From NCBI GenBank assembly GCA_022702545.1, contig JAHRBC010000007.1:2170001-2234000 (forward strand): 64,000 nucleotides of DNA. The letters are read 5' to 3'. Made by a program: the position numbers and the translations under genes. This document shows positions 1 through 11,473 of the stretch, in pieces. This DNA comes from Phycomyces nitens (Eukaryota; Mucoromycota; Mucoromycetes; Mucorales; Phycomycetaceae). The notes beneath the pieces were generated by a model. The model was not told the origin of the DNA, made no database searches, and was given only the letters and a program-made list of their open reading frames with translations. How positions within the stretch are numbered: the first letter of the stretch is position 1; each line of letters begins with the position of its first letter.

Positions 1-147
1 TCTTCTTAACTTAACTCCAGTTTAATTAGTTTCACACTTTAATCTGTGAACAAAAAACAAAAACTCATACTTCTTTAACACGAGAAGATAACCACCATTA
101 ACGGCACACCAAGTTCAACTTCATCTCAGTCCTCTCAACCCTATTGC

Positions 148-1284
148 ATGTCAGCCAACAACAACAACCTCACCTTTGACGATCTTACCAACCTGCTCTT
201 CACCAACCCTATTATTAAATCAATCGATACCAACATGTCCAACAGCAACCTTGAGACTTCTGCCTTTGGCTTGAACTACTGGGGATATGATGGTGAGTCT
301 GATAGTATGGATTTAGATGAAGCCAATATGCTGATTGCATGTGCCAACTTGTGTGCTATAGCCTCTGCTATTAGCCTTGGTGACTCTGCTAAGAACGTGG
401 TTCCTGAGCAAACCGACAACTTCATGGACTTCTTTGATGTCTTGCCCGAAATGTCTGCCATGGAAGACTCTCCAATGATGGCTACTCCCTTCTTGGAAGG
501 CAATACCGATACCCCCTTTACTCCCGCCACATCATTCACACCCTGCCTTAATGGTTTCCAAGCTTCCCCTTACATTGCCTCGCATATGGAAGATGCTGAC
601 GTCCAAGTAGCAAGCTACCTCAACTACGCTACCCCTGCCATTAATTACACTATTCCCTGGGTCTCTGACTCTGTTGCCACCTTTAACGGAAACCCCACTC
701 AGCTCTTGCTGGACAAGAACAAGACCGTCTGTGAAACTGAGCAAACCGACTTTCTCTTCCCTCCCCTTCCTTCCCAGGAATCAAACTATGTCGTAAACGA
801 TGACTTTACCTATGATACTATGGACGCCTTTGATACCTTCCTTTTCAACAACGATATTACCTATGAATCCCTTATTGATGACAATGCCAAAGACATTCAT
901 CAAGAAGTTATGCCCACACCCAAGAAGCGCAAGCTCTCTGTGGTTGATGTTAAGCCCACCTCTGTTCGCAAGAGACGTACTCCCAAAGGAACCCAGTCCG
1001 AGGACTCCAAGCGATTCCCTTGTGAAATCTGCCAGTGCAAGTTCAGCCGTCGTTTCAATCTTGGTACACACATGAAGACCCACGTCAAGGACCGCCAAAA
1101 GGACTTTGTCTGCAACACATGCCACAAAGCATTTGACCGGAAGCACGACTGTGACCGACACATTGCCACTGTTCACCGTGGAGAACGCTCTTACGCCTGT
1201 AACCTCTGCTGCTCTTCTTTCAGCCGAAAGGACGCGCTCTTCCGCCACAAGGTTCAAAAACATGATGTAGATGACGTCGTGTAA
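148..1284 (+). CDS. C2H2 zinc-finger transcription factor, three fingers
   Basis: Single-exon 378-residue protein. The last ~95 residues hold three C2H2 fingers: FPCEICQCKF...HMKTH, FVCNTCHKAF...HIATVH and YACNLCCSSF...HKVQKH, roughly residues 290-372. Just upstream are basic stretches (PKKRKL and RKRR, about residues 255-275) that look like nuclear localisation signals. The N-terminal 250 residues are acidic and rich in Asn, Thr, Pro and Phe/Tyr, as in an activation domain. The start is the first ATG after a C/A-rich leader and opens a Met-Ser-Ala-(Asn)4 N-terminus. Fungal proteins of this build are usually sequence-specific nuclear regulators; the target genes cannot be told from sequence. 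Its 3' end converges on the copper ATPase gene about 1 kb away. Confidence 0.9.
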   Translation: MSANNNNLTFDDLTNLLFTNPIIKSIDTNMSNSNLETSAFGLNYWGYDGESDSMDLDEANMLIACANLCAIASAISLGDSAKNVVPEQTDNFMDFFDVLPEMSAMEDSPMMATPFLEGNTDTPFTPATSFTPCLNGFQASPYIASHMEDADVQVASYLNYATPAINYTIPWVSDSVATFNGNPTQLLLDKNKTVCETEQTDFLFPPLPSQESNYVVNDDFTYDTMDAFDTFLFNNDITYESLIDDNAKDIHQEVMPTPKKRKLSVVDVKPTSVRKRRTPKGTQSEDSKRFPCEICQCKFSRRFNLGTHMKTHVKDRQKDFVCNTCHKAFDRKHDCDRHIATVHRGERSYACNLCCSSFSRKDALFRHKVQKHDVDDVV

Positions 1285-2296
1285 TCTAAAAACTCCCACA
1301 AAAACTTACAATTCAACCAACCTTGTTCGGTCTATCGGACAAAACATCTCTTTGACGGTCTCTGCGCCCTGAAAATTTCCCGGATGCCGGCTTCTCATCT
1401 TTATGAGAATACTTTTTCACCTGCCCCCCATTCCCCATTAACCCATTTTCTTAATCCACCCCACCTATATTTCTTCTGCTTCATTTCATTATGTCGTATT
1501 TTCAGAATGAGATTTCGTGGCTGGATTAGACATTTTGTCTCTTCAGAGCCTGTCTAGGTTTTTTCTTTATATGTTTTCTTTTTTCATTCCCCTTTAACCA
1601 AAAATAACTCCCCCCTTCCCTTACCTTTGGCCAAGAAAAAAAAAGAAAAATAACCACTTGATATACGCATACTTTTTTTTGTAGTATTTCATTTTAATCC
1701 TTATGTCTCTCTCAAATTCATCATTATTATCTATTATCTCATTTTCATTTTCAATAAAAACAAAAACGAATACCAATTTCACTATTGACAAACCCAAAAC
1801 ATCATTATCATTATTATATTATCATTATAAATCCTTGTGAAGACGTTGGGTGTATATATTTTTTTATATGGAACATTGTAAGATAACTGTGGGAACATTA
1901 ACGATAACCATCTCTCTGTTCCAAAAAAGAAAACATTTGCTTCCATTAGAAAATAACTTGTCAAACGATACACTTTTTATATTATTATTTTCTAATATAC
2001 ATATATATATTATATATATAATATATATATAACAAAATATTTATTTGCATTTTTCATTTTAGTAAAAAAGTATTTATATAAATGGCTTAGTTTCTATATT
2101 AGGAAGGTACTAAACTGCCTAATCTAAATCAATTGGATTCTCCAAGCTGTATCATTGAATGCAGGCCTCACTTTGGTTATTATTACTATTTTTTTAAAAT
2201 CCACTGACATTTATATTTTTCATCCCATTCTTTGGGCTCTGGATCTGCAAAAATGATCTGTCCAGGGTATCGGACTGGGGTCCAATGGCTGGCATT
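1285..2296. other. Convergent intergenic region, no gene seen
   Basis: AT-rich spacer between the 3' ends of the zinc-finger gene and the copper ATPase gene. It holds AATAAA-like signals (around 1754) and long T/A runs. Short reading frames here have no codon or domain support. Confidence 0.6.
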
Positions 2297-5200
2297 TTAA
2301 ATCTTTTGGAATTGAGAATCTTTTGGGGGTCTATATAATCTGAGCAAAAGACTGGAGCACACGACACTGACGCTAGATGCAACCATTGCAAGCCCAGCAA
2401 TATAGGGTGGAAGACCTTCTCCTGTACCCGGGTAGAGAATACCAGCCGCAATCGGAATAGCAACCACATTGTACAAAAATGCCCAAAGGAAATTAAGGCG
2501 GATACGCCGCACGACTGTACGTGATACATCGTACATAATCAAAAGATCCATCAAGTTGTTACGAATCAACACAATACTTGCTGCCTCGATTGCAATGTCT
2601 GTAGCAGATCCAACCGAAATACTATAAATATACAAATTCCTTTATAAGTTAATTGCTTTCAGATTTCAAAAGAACCTCACTTACCCAACGTCTGCCTGAG
2701 CTAATGCTGGCGAATCATTAATGCCGTCTATAAGAGAAAGAAAAAGAAAAAAAGTTATTAGTTTGGTGCCATTCAAATCAACAAGCTTCTTTACCTCCAA
2801 TCATTGCAACCACAGCACGTGTCTGGTCCTTTTTCCACAAGGATTTCTTGTGTTTATGATGAATACCTCGCCGTTGGAGGTTTCTGATCTTATCTGCCTT
2901 TTGTTCTGGTTTTACGCCTGCGAGTACAAAGTCTTTTGGAATCCCAAGCTGCTCTCCAATTACCTGGCCAGTTCGAACATTATCACCTGTAACCATCCAA
3001 ACTTCAATTCCTTGCGTCTGTAATGCCGCGATCACTGCCTTTGACTCGGGTCTGGCAATGTCAGCAATCGCAGTCTGGGCGATAATGATGGTCTTTGATG
3101 CGCTACAACAAACAGAATTCGTACTACATTTGCACACAACGCATGCGCACGCATTGTTACATCCTTCTGTGTGTGAATCCTTGGGCAAAGAGGTGTTGCT
3201 ATCAATGGGCGAAACTGCAACCATCACTATAGACTGGCCCTTGTTTTGCCAGTCTGTGATCTGTTCCTGGCAGACGCCCGCCTGTCTCGAGTGTTCATAG
3301 CGCGCCTGGTTCTCATTCATCCACTCTTGGTTGCCCAGAAACACATTCAAGGCACGCTGGTTTCTTACAATTGCAGGCAGGTGGCGTGCTGCCTCTGCAG
3401 ACAGTGTCAGGGTGGCAATTAGACCACGGCCAGGTACCTCTTTAGCATTCGTGAGAGCAATTCCTTGATAGACTGGGTTCGTGTCCGTTGAGTCAGTCTC
3501 GGGTAATTCAATATCATCTCCGAGTACCGTGTCCCCGGAAAAGATCGATTCTCGAGGTTGGCTGGCAATGATATCTCTTGCTCTGAGTTCAATTGACTTT
3601 GAGAGCGGGTGGTTGCTCCCAGAAGCAACTCGGCCAAGTATCTTCCATAGCACCAACTCGGTCTGTTTACTCGATGTAGCATTGTTGATCCAGCTATCGG
3701 TCACTGATGGCTTTCCCAGTGTGAGAGTACCGGTCTTGTCAAATGCAACAGTTGTAATACGGTTGGCCATCTCAAGAGCATATCCACCACCCTTGACTAG
3801 GACGCCATAACGGGCAGCAACACCAGTACCGACCATAACAGCTATTGGTTCAATATAGTGTTGAATAGATCAGTATTTGCTTTTATCCTCAAGTTCCCCA
3901 AAAAAGTTTGCAAGTACTATTTACCTGTAGGACTAGCCAGACCAAGACCACACGGACATGCAATGACCAGGACCGACACTCCGAGCATCACAGAAAAGAT
4001 TGTCTTGCTCTCTCCCATAGGAACCCATTCATCAGGATACATGTTGAGCGAGCTAAGGACTTGCCAGATAATATAGGTCACAATGGCAAGTACGATTACA
4101 ACTGGCACAAATACGCTTGAAATATTATCGGCAAGCTGTTCAATGGGGGCCTTTGGAGAAGCCTGGGCGTCTTGGACCATCTGGATAATACGCGACAGGG
4201 TAGTATCATTTCCGACTCGAATAGCACGAATGTAGATGGGCGAGGTAAGATTGATGGTTGCTGTAATAACACTGTCCGACTCTTTCTTTGATACTGGCAC
4301 AGATTCACCCGTAATCATGGACTCATCAGCAGAACTCTCTCCTTTCCATATCTTGCCTGCATTGATATATATATTCAATTTTGGTCAGAACAATCCCATC
4401 GTCAAACCGATCATGTAACCTTACCATCACAAGGGATCCTGGCTCCAGCATTGACCTTGAGTATATCACCCACTGAATAATTTTTTTTAAAAAAAAAATA
4501 GATTAATAACCGTTGGCACATATCCCATTCTTGCAAGTAATCAATAAAGCCAACATGACATTATTCTTTCTTTATTACCTTGAATGTCTTTGGAATCAAT
4601 CTCGCGCTCTTGCAGCATTTCTTCTGCGTGTTCTTTATATTCCACGCCCTCTTGATCCTTTTCTGAACCAGCCAAGCTCACATCATCCACTGCCTTTTTA
4701 TTCACTTGCACAAGAATAGCCTTTTCTGGCTGGAGGTCCATCAGCTTTGTAATAGTCTCGGCTGTTTTTCCCTTTGCCAATGCCTCGAGCCATTTACCAA
4801 AGTGAATAAAGGTGATCAACAGTACACTTGTCTCAAAGTAATTTCTTGACATTGAACCGTGTTGTTTTATTGCAATTGCCGAGGCCACTGAGGCTACTGA
4901 AGTAACATAGGCGACAGTAGTTCCCATTGCCACCAAGGTCTCCATGTTGGCAGTGTGTGCATAGCGCAAGGATCGGTAAGCCTTTACATAAAACGGCAGT
5001 CCTAACCAGAATTGCACGGGTGTAGCCAAGACAAACAGAATCAAGTCCCCCACACTTAGGCCAGGCACGATTGGTAGCACAAATACTTGGTGGAGACGCT
5101 TTGTTCCTGGAACAGCCATCATAAATATCATGCTCACAAGGACTACTGGGATTGCAAACACGAGAGACCACAGGAACCGATGGAGAAGAACGCTTATTTC

Positions 5201-7264
5201 CTTATCCATGGACTCACGCATCGTCTTTCGCTGATCTGACAGGGCATCTGAAGACTGTTGAGAGAGTTCTGCCTTGTATCCAATCTGTTCAATCATGTTG
5301 GCTAGAGCACGGGCACCGATAATCGATGGGTCATGGCGGATCACAGCTGATTTGGACAATAGGTTGACTTGGCAGCTCACAACACCTGGTTGCTTCATCA
5401 TGGTACGCTCGATATTGGCTACACATGAACTACATGTCATGCCAGTAACCGTGAGCTTGGTCACCGCCTGATTCTCTGAATTGTTCTCTTTTTCAGTCAA
5501 GTCAAGAGCATCTTGTTTGATGATTTCGATACTGTCTGTCATGAATCCAAGTTTCAAGATGGCTTGTTCGATGCGTGGCCTAGATATCGCCTCATTTGTT
5601 GATTGGAAGCTCGTCCGGCCAGAATCCAAGTTGATCTCGATACTTCCGGTCACCGTTCCAGGAAACTCGGAAAGAGTCTTGTGGACTTTCTCGATACAGC
5701 TGGGACAAAACATGCCAGTGATTATCATGTTTATCTCAAACGTTGGCTTTGAGGTGGCGGGTATTGGCTGTTGTTCTGCGATAATTGCAATATTGCTAGC
5801 ATGGTATCCCATATTCTTGACCTTTTCGCTGATACTTTCGTTGCTCAGGACATCTCCATAGACTGAAAACGATGCCGTTCCTGTCAATAGATTCACCTTT
5901 ACTGACTCGCTGTTCACGCTCGGTAATTCAGAAAGGCCCTTTTCTAGGGTGCGAACACAGCTGGAACATGTCATTCCAGACACTTGTAAGGTGACCTTTT
6001 TTGGGACGGCCATCATGGAAGACTCTTGGACAGAAACGGCTCCCAGAGATACAGCAGATTCGGATTTTGAAGCCAATCGGCTGAGCTCTGTAGATTCGCG
6101 CTTGGACGATACTGAAGGCGATGTCTGGATCAAGTTGTGGATGATTTGGACATTCTCTGCTTCGAATCCTGTATCTTCAATGGTCTCGTATATCTCTCGA
6201 GTGTCAGGGTTGCGACAGACAAACATGGCCATTTCAGTTTCCAGATCAACCTGGACGGATTCTGGGTTCACATTCTCGAGTTTCTTTAGAGCACTCTTTA
6301 CAGAAACTACACAGCTTTCACAGGTCATTCCGAGAACGCGCATCACAACCTTGCGCATCTTTGAATCTCCATCGCTTCCAACCGATGATCTTGAAAATAC
6401 GCTTGCAGGACGGCCAATAAGTTTCTCTCCGTTGCTAACGGTGATAATTGGCGGATTGGGAACATCATAGCCAAGGTCTGCAATGGTACTTGTGATCAAT
6501 GATGGCTGGATGTAGTCGCCTTCAAAGGATATTACGGCATTCTTTTGATCTAAATTGACCTTTACAGAATCAGGGAGTACACCTGGAAGACTGACAAGTG
6601 CCTTGGTGACCGCTTGTACACAGTGACCACAGGTCATACCCATGACAGAGAACGTGGCAGTCTTGTAGCTAGGAGTGGGTTGGGAAGTGGTGTGTTGTGA
6701 TTCATTGTCCCAATCGATTCCTTCTACATCATAACCTAGGTCTTCAATAGTGTCTCGTAAAAAGTCAATGGTGATTTCTGGGCCGGGCTTGTCAAATGAA
6801 AGTTTTGCGGTGGCGGTATCAAGCGACACTTGAATAGAATCAGGAACAACAAAGGGCAGCCCACTCAGTGCCTTGTGAATGGCGTTTGTACAGTGGGAGC
6901 ATGTCATTCCAGATATATAAATGATTACATTGACAGGTTTGGCGACCGATTGATCCGGAACAGCTGCAGGGGTATCGATTGTGGTGACAGCCGAGGCATC
7001 GTTGACCGAGGGATCTATCCGTGGCGTCCCAGCGTCATAGCCAAGATCCTCGATTGTAGATGAAATCTCGGCTTTTAAGCTGGCATCAGAACGGCCATTG
7101 GGTTTGATGAGGAAAGATGCGATTTGATCCTTGAGATCAACAAGGACAGAAGTAGGCAGCACACCGGGTAGGTTCTGCAGGGCCTTTGTGGCTGTTTGGA
7201 CACAGTGATCGCAAGTCATGCCGTTTATGGTGACATAGACATGGCTTAGATCCGCCTGAACCAT
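2297..7264 (-). CDS. CCC2: Copper-transporting P1B-type ATPase with seven HMA domains
   Basis: Six exons: 7264-4579, 4472-4425, 4356-3925, 3841-2795, 2727-2685 and 2621-2297, giving 1526 residues. It is an ATP-driven Cu(I) pump of the Ccc2/ATP7 family, expected in the late secretory pathway, where it loads copper into secreted cuproenzymes. Seven metal-binding domains have CxxC loops near residues 17, 122, 211, 316, 434, 521 (GMFCPSC) and 612. The catalytic core is complete: the TGES loop, membrane CPC (about 1043), DKTGT phosphorylation site (about 1090), SNHPL in the N-domain, TGDN (about 1341) and GDGINDSP (about 1404). The start at 7264 was chosen because MVQADL leads directly into HMA1; an upstream in-frame ATG at 7423 would add 53 residues with no family support. 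A cysteine-rich insert (about residues 1280-1300) precedes the TGDN motif. All five introns are GT-AG and restore conserved motifs exactly. Confidence 0.95.
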
Positions 7265-7625
7265 GTTGGTGTATAATTGGTAGGGTGGGTTGGCAGTTGT
7301 AAAAGAGAGAAAGAAGTAGTTTGTTATTTGCTTCTTCTTTATTCGGGCTCCAAATATATAGGAAATGCATTTGTTACACTTCCCAAAACAGACAAGTGAC
7401 TGCTTGTGAGTGAATTGTGCCAAGTTCTAATGGCAAATGAGACTGGCGGGTGTCTAATTCAAACGGTATGAAGTTTCCTTTTGTAGGTCATTAGAGACAA
7501 ACGTTTCTATGAATGATAATAAAAAAAGAAGCATAGGAATCGTGTATTATATATATAATAATAAAGCAATTTTTTTTAAATAATAATAATAATAATAGAC
7601 AAAAATACATTTATAAAGCGTATTT

Positions 7626-8504
7626 TCACTTTGCTCTAACGCACTGTGAGAGGGAAAGCATGTTATTCGTATGGGTGTATCGTATTTCTTCCAGACTCTG
7701 ACTCTCTTTAATCAGCCTATTTGCCGTGTCCTGGTGGGTGATGGCGCTCATTTGCATTGTGTCAATTATCCGAAGATTAGGCAGTAGCATGATCGCCAGC
7801 CTCAGTGTTGAAAAATGGATCATTCCACACCAACGCAGGCCCAGGTATCTTATCCGAGGACAATGACGGGCAATGTTTTCTAATGTTGAAGACCGCACCC
7901 ATCTACAGTAAGACAGATCAATGGTGACCAATGTACTCGGCAAGGGCATATTGACCAAGGCATCCAGATCGTTTGTCTCGTCAAAGTTCCTACAGGGTTT
8001 CAGGATCACACTACTTAAATCAAGATCCAAGAGACTATGTTGGCCTGCTTGTCCAAGTAATTGAAGCGTTGTAATCTCAAGAGCACAGTTGTGGAGTACC
8101 ACGGTCTGGAGGGATTTGAGGGAAGAGAGAATGATCTTGTTAATTGCAGAGGACGAGGCCTTGCAGTTGGTGAGGTTGAGGATCCGTAGTCGGTCGCATG
8201 GATTCAATCTTTCGAGGTGGCTATCCTTGATCGAGAACCCCACTTGCTCGAGGTTGAGTTCCGAGATGACCTGGAGCTTCTCTGATCTGACCGTAAGCAA
8301 TTTTTCGAGCTGTTCGATTGTCTCTATCGATGGAGACCGATAGAGTGATACAAGGGCAATTTGACCTATTAGTTGATTGGTGTGGTTCAGTTCACAGAGA
8401 TCTTTAGATGACAATCTCTGGAGAATGTTTTCTAATAGCTCGACAGGAAGGCTTGTTAGTCTTTCAGGCCGGGGTGTTGGTGAATGGCTAGGTAGAGTGT
8501 GCAT
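7626..8504 (-). CDS. F-box / leucine-rich-repeat protein
   Basis: Intronless 292-residue protein. Residues ~15-55 form an F-box (LTSLPVELLENILQRLSSKD, then LCELNHTN), the Skp1-binding module of SCF ubiquitin ligases. The rest contains leucine-rich repeats of the AMN1/Grr1 type, for example ISELNLEQVGF, LRILNLTNC, LVTIDLSYCRW and IRYLGLRWCGM. It is therefore expected to recruit substrates to an SCF E3 ligase; the substrate cannot be inferred. It is short compared with Grr1-like proteins, with only about six repeats. The start ATG lies directly upstream of a proline-rich leader and the F-box. The gene sits head-to-tail downstream of NSA1, with ~700 bp of AT-rich spacer. Confidence 0.85.
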   Translation of the reverse strand: MHTLPSHSPTPRPERLTSLPVELLENILQRLSSKDLCELNHTNQLIGQIALVSLYRSPSIETIEQLEKLLTVRSEKLQVISELNLEQVGFSIKDSHLERLNPCDRLRILNLTNCKASSSAINKIILSSLKSLQTVVLHNCALEITTLQLLGQAGQHSLLDLDLSSVILKPCRNFDETNDLDALVNMPLPSTLVTIDLSYCRWVRSSTLENIARHCPRIRYLGLRWCGMIHFSTLRLAIMLLPNLRIIDTMQMSAITHQDTANRLIKESQSLEEIRYTHTNNMLSLSQCVRAK

Positions 8505-9219
8505 TGGCTGCTTTATATATTTATATATATAAGAATAATAAAAGGAATATACATGGGATTCTTAAATGCTTGATAGCTAATTTATGATTATTGTGCAGGA
8601 TTTTTTTGGGGGGATTCATGTAAAATGGCTGATGGTTTGATGTCCGATTTCAATACACCTCTTGTCACATACTCTTGCTCATCAAGACCTTCAATTGGCT
8701 TGACTAAAATATCCAAGAAACTCTCAAAGCCATTATATATATATTTGAATAAATACCCTTCTTCTTCTTCTTCTTCTTCTTCTTTATTTACAAGTAGTTA
8801 AAGACGTACTGTCGAAATCTGAGATGGAATGTCATGAAAATCACCGACTTTATCAAAGGGTATACTATGACTGGCCTGGTGTTTGATAAAGTACAAGGCA
8901 TTCTAGACCCTTGACCAATCCTCGTTATATTTATCCCTAGAGGCATTTCGTTTACTCGAGCAAGAGTACAATGGTGATCTTGATTGTGAGTTTGATTTAT
9001 ACTCTAGTTCGGTCTACAAGAGATTAGCAGATAACATTCTCTTGTACATGAAATAGGAGCATGGTGTTTTAAAGGTCTCGACAGCAAGTTCAATTGTATC
9101 TCTGTTGTATTACATGTCATGTAAAAAATGCCAAATGGTTTGTTTTTTTATAATTAATGCTTTTATGAATGAACTATAGTTTATCTTTTTTGTATATATG
9201 GATTGTATTTGTTGGTACT
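8505..9219. other. Intergenic spacer with CTT microsatellite
   Basis: No coding sequence is supported. A pure (CTT)n/(TTC)n tract lies at about 8758-8783, and the rest is AT-rich. Confidence 0.6.
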
Positions 9220-10847
9220 CTAGTTTGCACGCTTTCTCTTAACCGAATCCACCTTTGCAAGAGAATTCCACATGGCGTCCTCTTCCTCTTCCTCCTCATC
9301 CACAACCTTCTTTATCTCTGACTCTGGCAGCACATAGTCCTCATCAACCAAAACACAGCTCATACGCTGCTTCAAATATGCCTTGTTGACGCATCTTCGG
9401 AACATGCTTGACATCTCATGGACTCTCATAAATCTGTCCAATGATACACTCACCAGCATTGGGTTTTCAGATGCTGTTGTGAATGTTGGCTGAGGAGCAA
9501 CAACAAGATCTGTGACAGCACCAGTAAAGCCTAGAAAAAACCACATTAACAAAATGTTGAATAAATAGGTATCAAGCATACCTTTGAACCGTGCCACCAC
9601 AGCGCCTGTACGGATATCAATTGTACCAGCATTGCTCATGGTATCAGTAAACATGACATGGTTATAGTCTTTGCCAACACGGACATTGGTAATGGGGTTC
9701 TTTCCAATCTCTACATTCAAAACTGGTCTTCGCGCTGCCTTTGCATCATAAAGACGGATCTGTAGAATAGACTTGCTTAGCCAGCTATTCCACTTTTACC
9801 CAAAGAAACTTACCTGATGATGATGGGTTCCTACGACAACCTTGGATGTATCTTCATTCATAAACTGCAAATCACGGATCCAAACAGGCTGCTGCAAATC
9901 TAAAAAGTCGTTCTTGACCTAGTGTAATGTCAGCTTATCCATTCAACTATTGCCGATAGACTCTTTGGTTTACGCACATTCTTTGCTTGGAAGACAAGTC
10001 CATTTCCAACATTCTTTGCTGCCTTGTACTTGGAAGTGTTTTTGTTGGGACCCTTGGGGTCTGAAACGACCTTTTCGGTAGATTCATTTTGAGAAGAAAG
10101 AACGCTGGCATCATATACACACAGATCACGATCCTTGCCGCCTGCCGCAAAGATATGAGATTGTGTAGAGTGACCACGCATGACATTGATTCCTGCACCA
10201 AGGGAGGTAATGGCAGTTGTGGTTGTTGAGGATGATGAAAGGAGTGTATAAGAGAATTGGCCGGTAGAAGAGCAAGATGCAAGGTGACTATAACAATACA
10301 CCTTTTGTTTTTAATATCCACATTTAACCAAAAAACAATACATACGTTTCATTGCCATAGAGACCAACAAAACTTCCCTGTCCTTCTCCTGTTCCGACAT
10401 GGGCGTCCTTGTATTCACGTACGATCTCTCCTGTTTCTGGCGACATGTATTGAATCTTTCCACTCTTGCGACCGATCAACAACTAAGAATCAAATGGATT
10501 AGCATTTGATAATTTACTGCAAAAAAAATAAAAAATAAAATAAAAGCATTTACTTCTTTTGAGCCATCCAACATTGCCCATGACATCTTTTGAACTGCTT
10601 CTTCCTTGTTGATTGTCGAAAAGGTTCCACTGAGGAATTCCGGAGCGGCAGCCTTTTCTTTTTCTTTCTTTTCGGCCAAAGGATCGTTGACCTTCTTTGG
10701 TCTCTTTCTAAGCTTCTTCTCTTCAACCTTGGGTGGGAAGACGATCCCTATGACATTATGAGTCTATAATTCTAATGCTTGGCAGTTGTGTTGTTTGAAT
10801 TAATTACATTTGACCAATCCACTTTCGTCTCCTGTAAAAAACTTCAT
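9220..10847 (-). CDS. NSA1: Ribosome biogenesis WD40 protein Nsa1/WDR74
   Basis: Seven exons: 10847-10808, 10747-10554, 10482-10346, 10287-9978, 9918-9814, 9759-9582 and 9530-9220, giving 424 residues. Nsa1/WDR74 is a WD40 factor of pre-60S ribosomal particles in the nucleolus. Family landmarks are the N-terminal MKFFTGDESGLVK, FQAKNVKNDFLDLQ, the loop reading VVVGTHHHQIRLYD and a C-terminal LVSVSLDRFMRVHE, followed by an acidic, basic-ending tail (DEEEEEEDAMWN... KRKRAN). One donor is GTGCGT rather than GTAAGT (9977). It was preferred over an overlapping GTAAAC site because it alone restores the conserved AKNVKND reading frame. Total coding length is 1275 nt, an exact multiple of three. Confidence 0.92.
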
Positions 10848-11048
10848 TTTCCAATTAATGCTATTGAATCCTAGGTAGATCGCTTTTCTTTTCTTTTTTT
10901 GGTCGAGAAAAAAAAAGTTTGGAGAAAAAATTGTGACGATTTCTTTCCACTGTCCATTGATTTCCAAAATGGAAAGGCACTCAAATGCAGTCTTGATTAT
11001 TATTATTATTATTTTACAAGCAAAATACAAACGCCAATTTTACTAGTA

Positions 11049-11473
11049 CATTATAACGCTAATGTTAGGGGCATGACGTTTCTGGATAGGGCACGACGTT
11101 TTTGAGCGGGTACGACGTTTTGATTTTACCGGACATTTTAATTGTGAGTTGCTGTCCATTGTCAAACAAATATATCGGGTCCCTAAGACTTTAACATTTC
11201 TTCTATAAATGACATGCTTTAAAAACGATTTTAACTTATAATACAAGTGATATATTAAATGTAGCTTATACGATTAGCGTGTTTTGGTACCATTAAGTAT
11301 ATATTGTGATATAAAATTCAACAACAATGTCCAGACACCATAACATCTAAATATGCTATACCCCATCAAGAAACGTTGTACCCGCTTAAAATGTCGTGTC
11401 TAGAGAAACATCGGCTCCCATCCAGAGTCATCAGAGTTAAAAAGTTTTTAGAATGTCGTGCTCCATAATGAAA
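11049..11473. mobile_element. Foldback / MITE-like element with MULE-type terminal repeat
   Basis: The left arm (11049-~11140) begins CATTATAACG and carries three spaced copies of a GGGCAYGACGTTT / GGGTACGACGTTTT motif. The right arm (~11370-11473) read in reverse starts CATTATGGAGCACGAC and also contains AAGCGGGTACAACGTTT. The arms therefore form an imperfect inverted repeat around a ~230-bp AT-rich loop. The left arm also resembles the end at 27783. No clear target-site duplication is visible at either flank (TACTAGTA versus AAATGATT). No coding capacity. Confidence 0.6.

Noticed and set aside
781..1299. 172-residue frame opposite the zinc-finger gene
   Set aside because: It is the reverse-strand shadow of a clear zinc-finger coding exon and has no domain of its own.
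4541..4578. Extension of the first ATPase exon to the stop at 4541
   Set aside because: A GTAATA donor at 4578 and acceptor at 4473 join directly to the conserved actuator-domain sequence; the extension encodes no family sequence.
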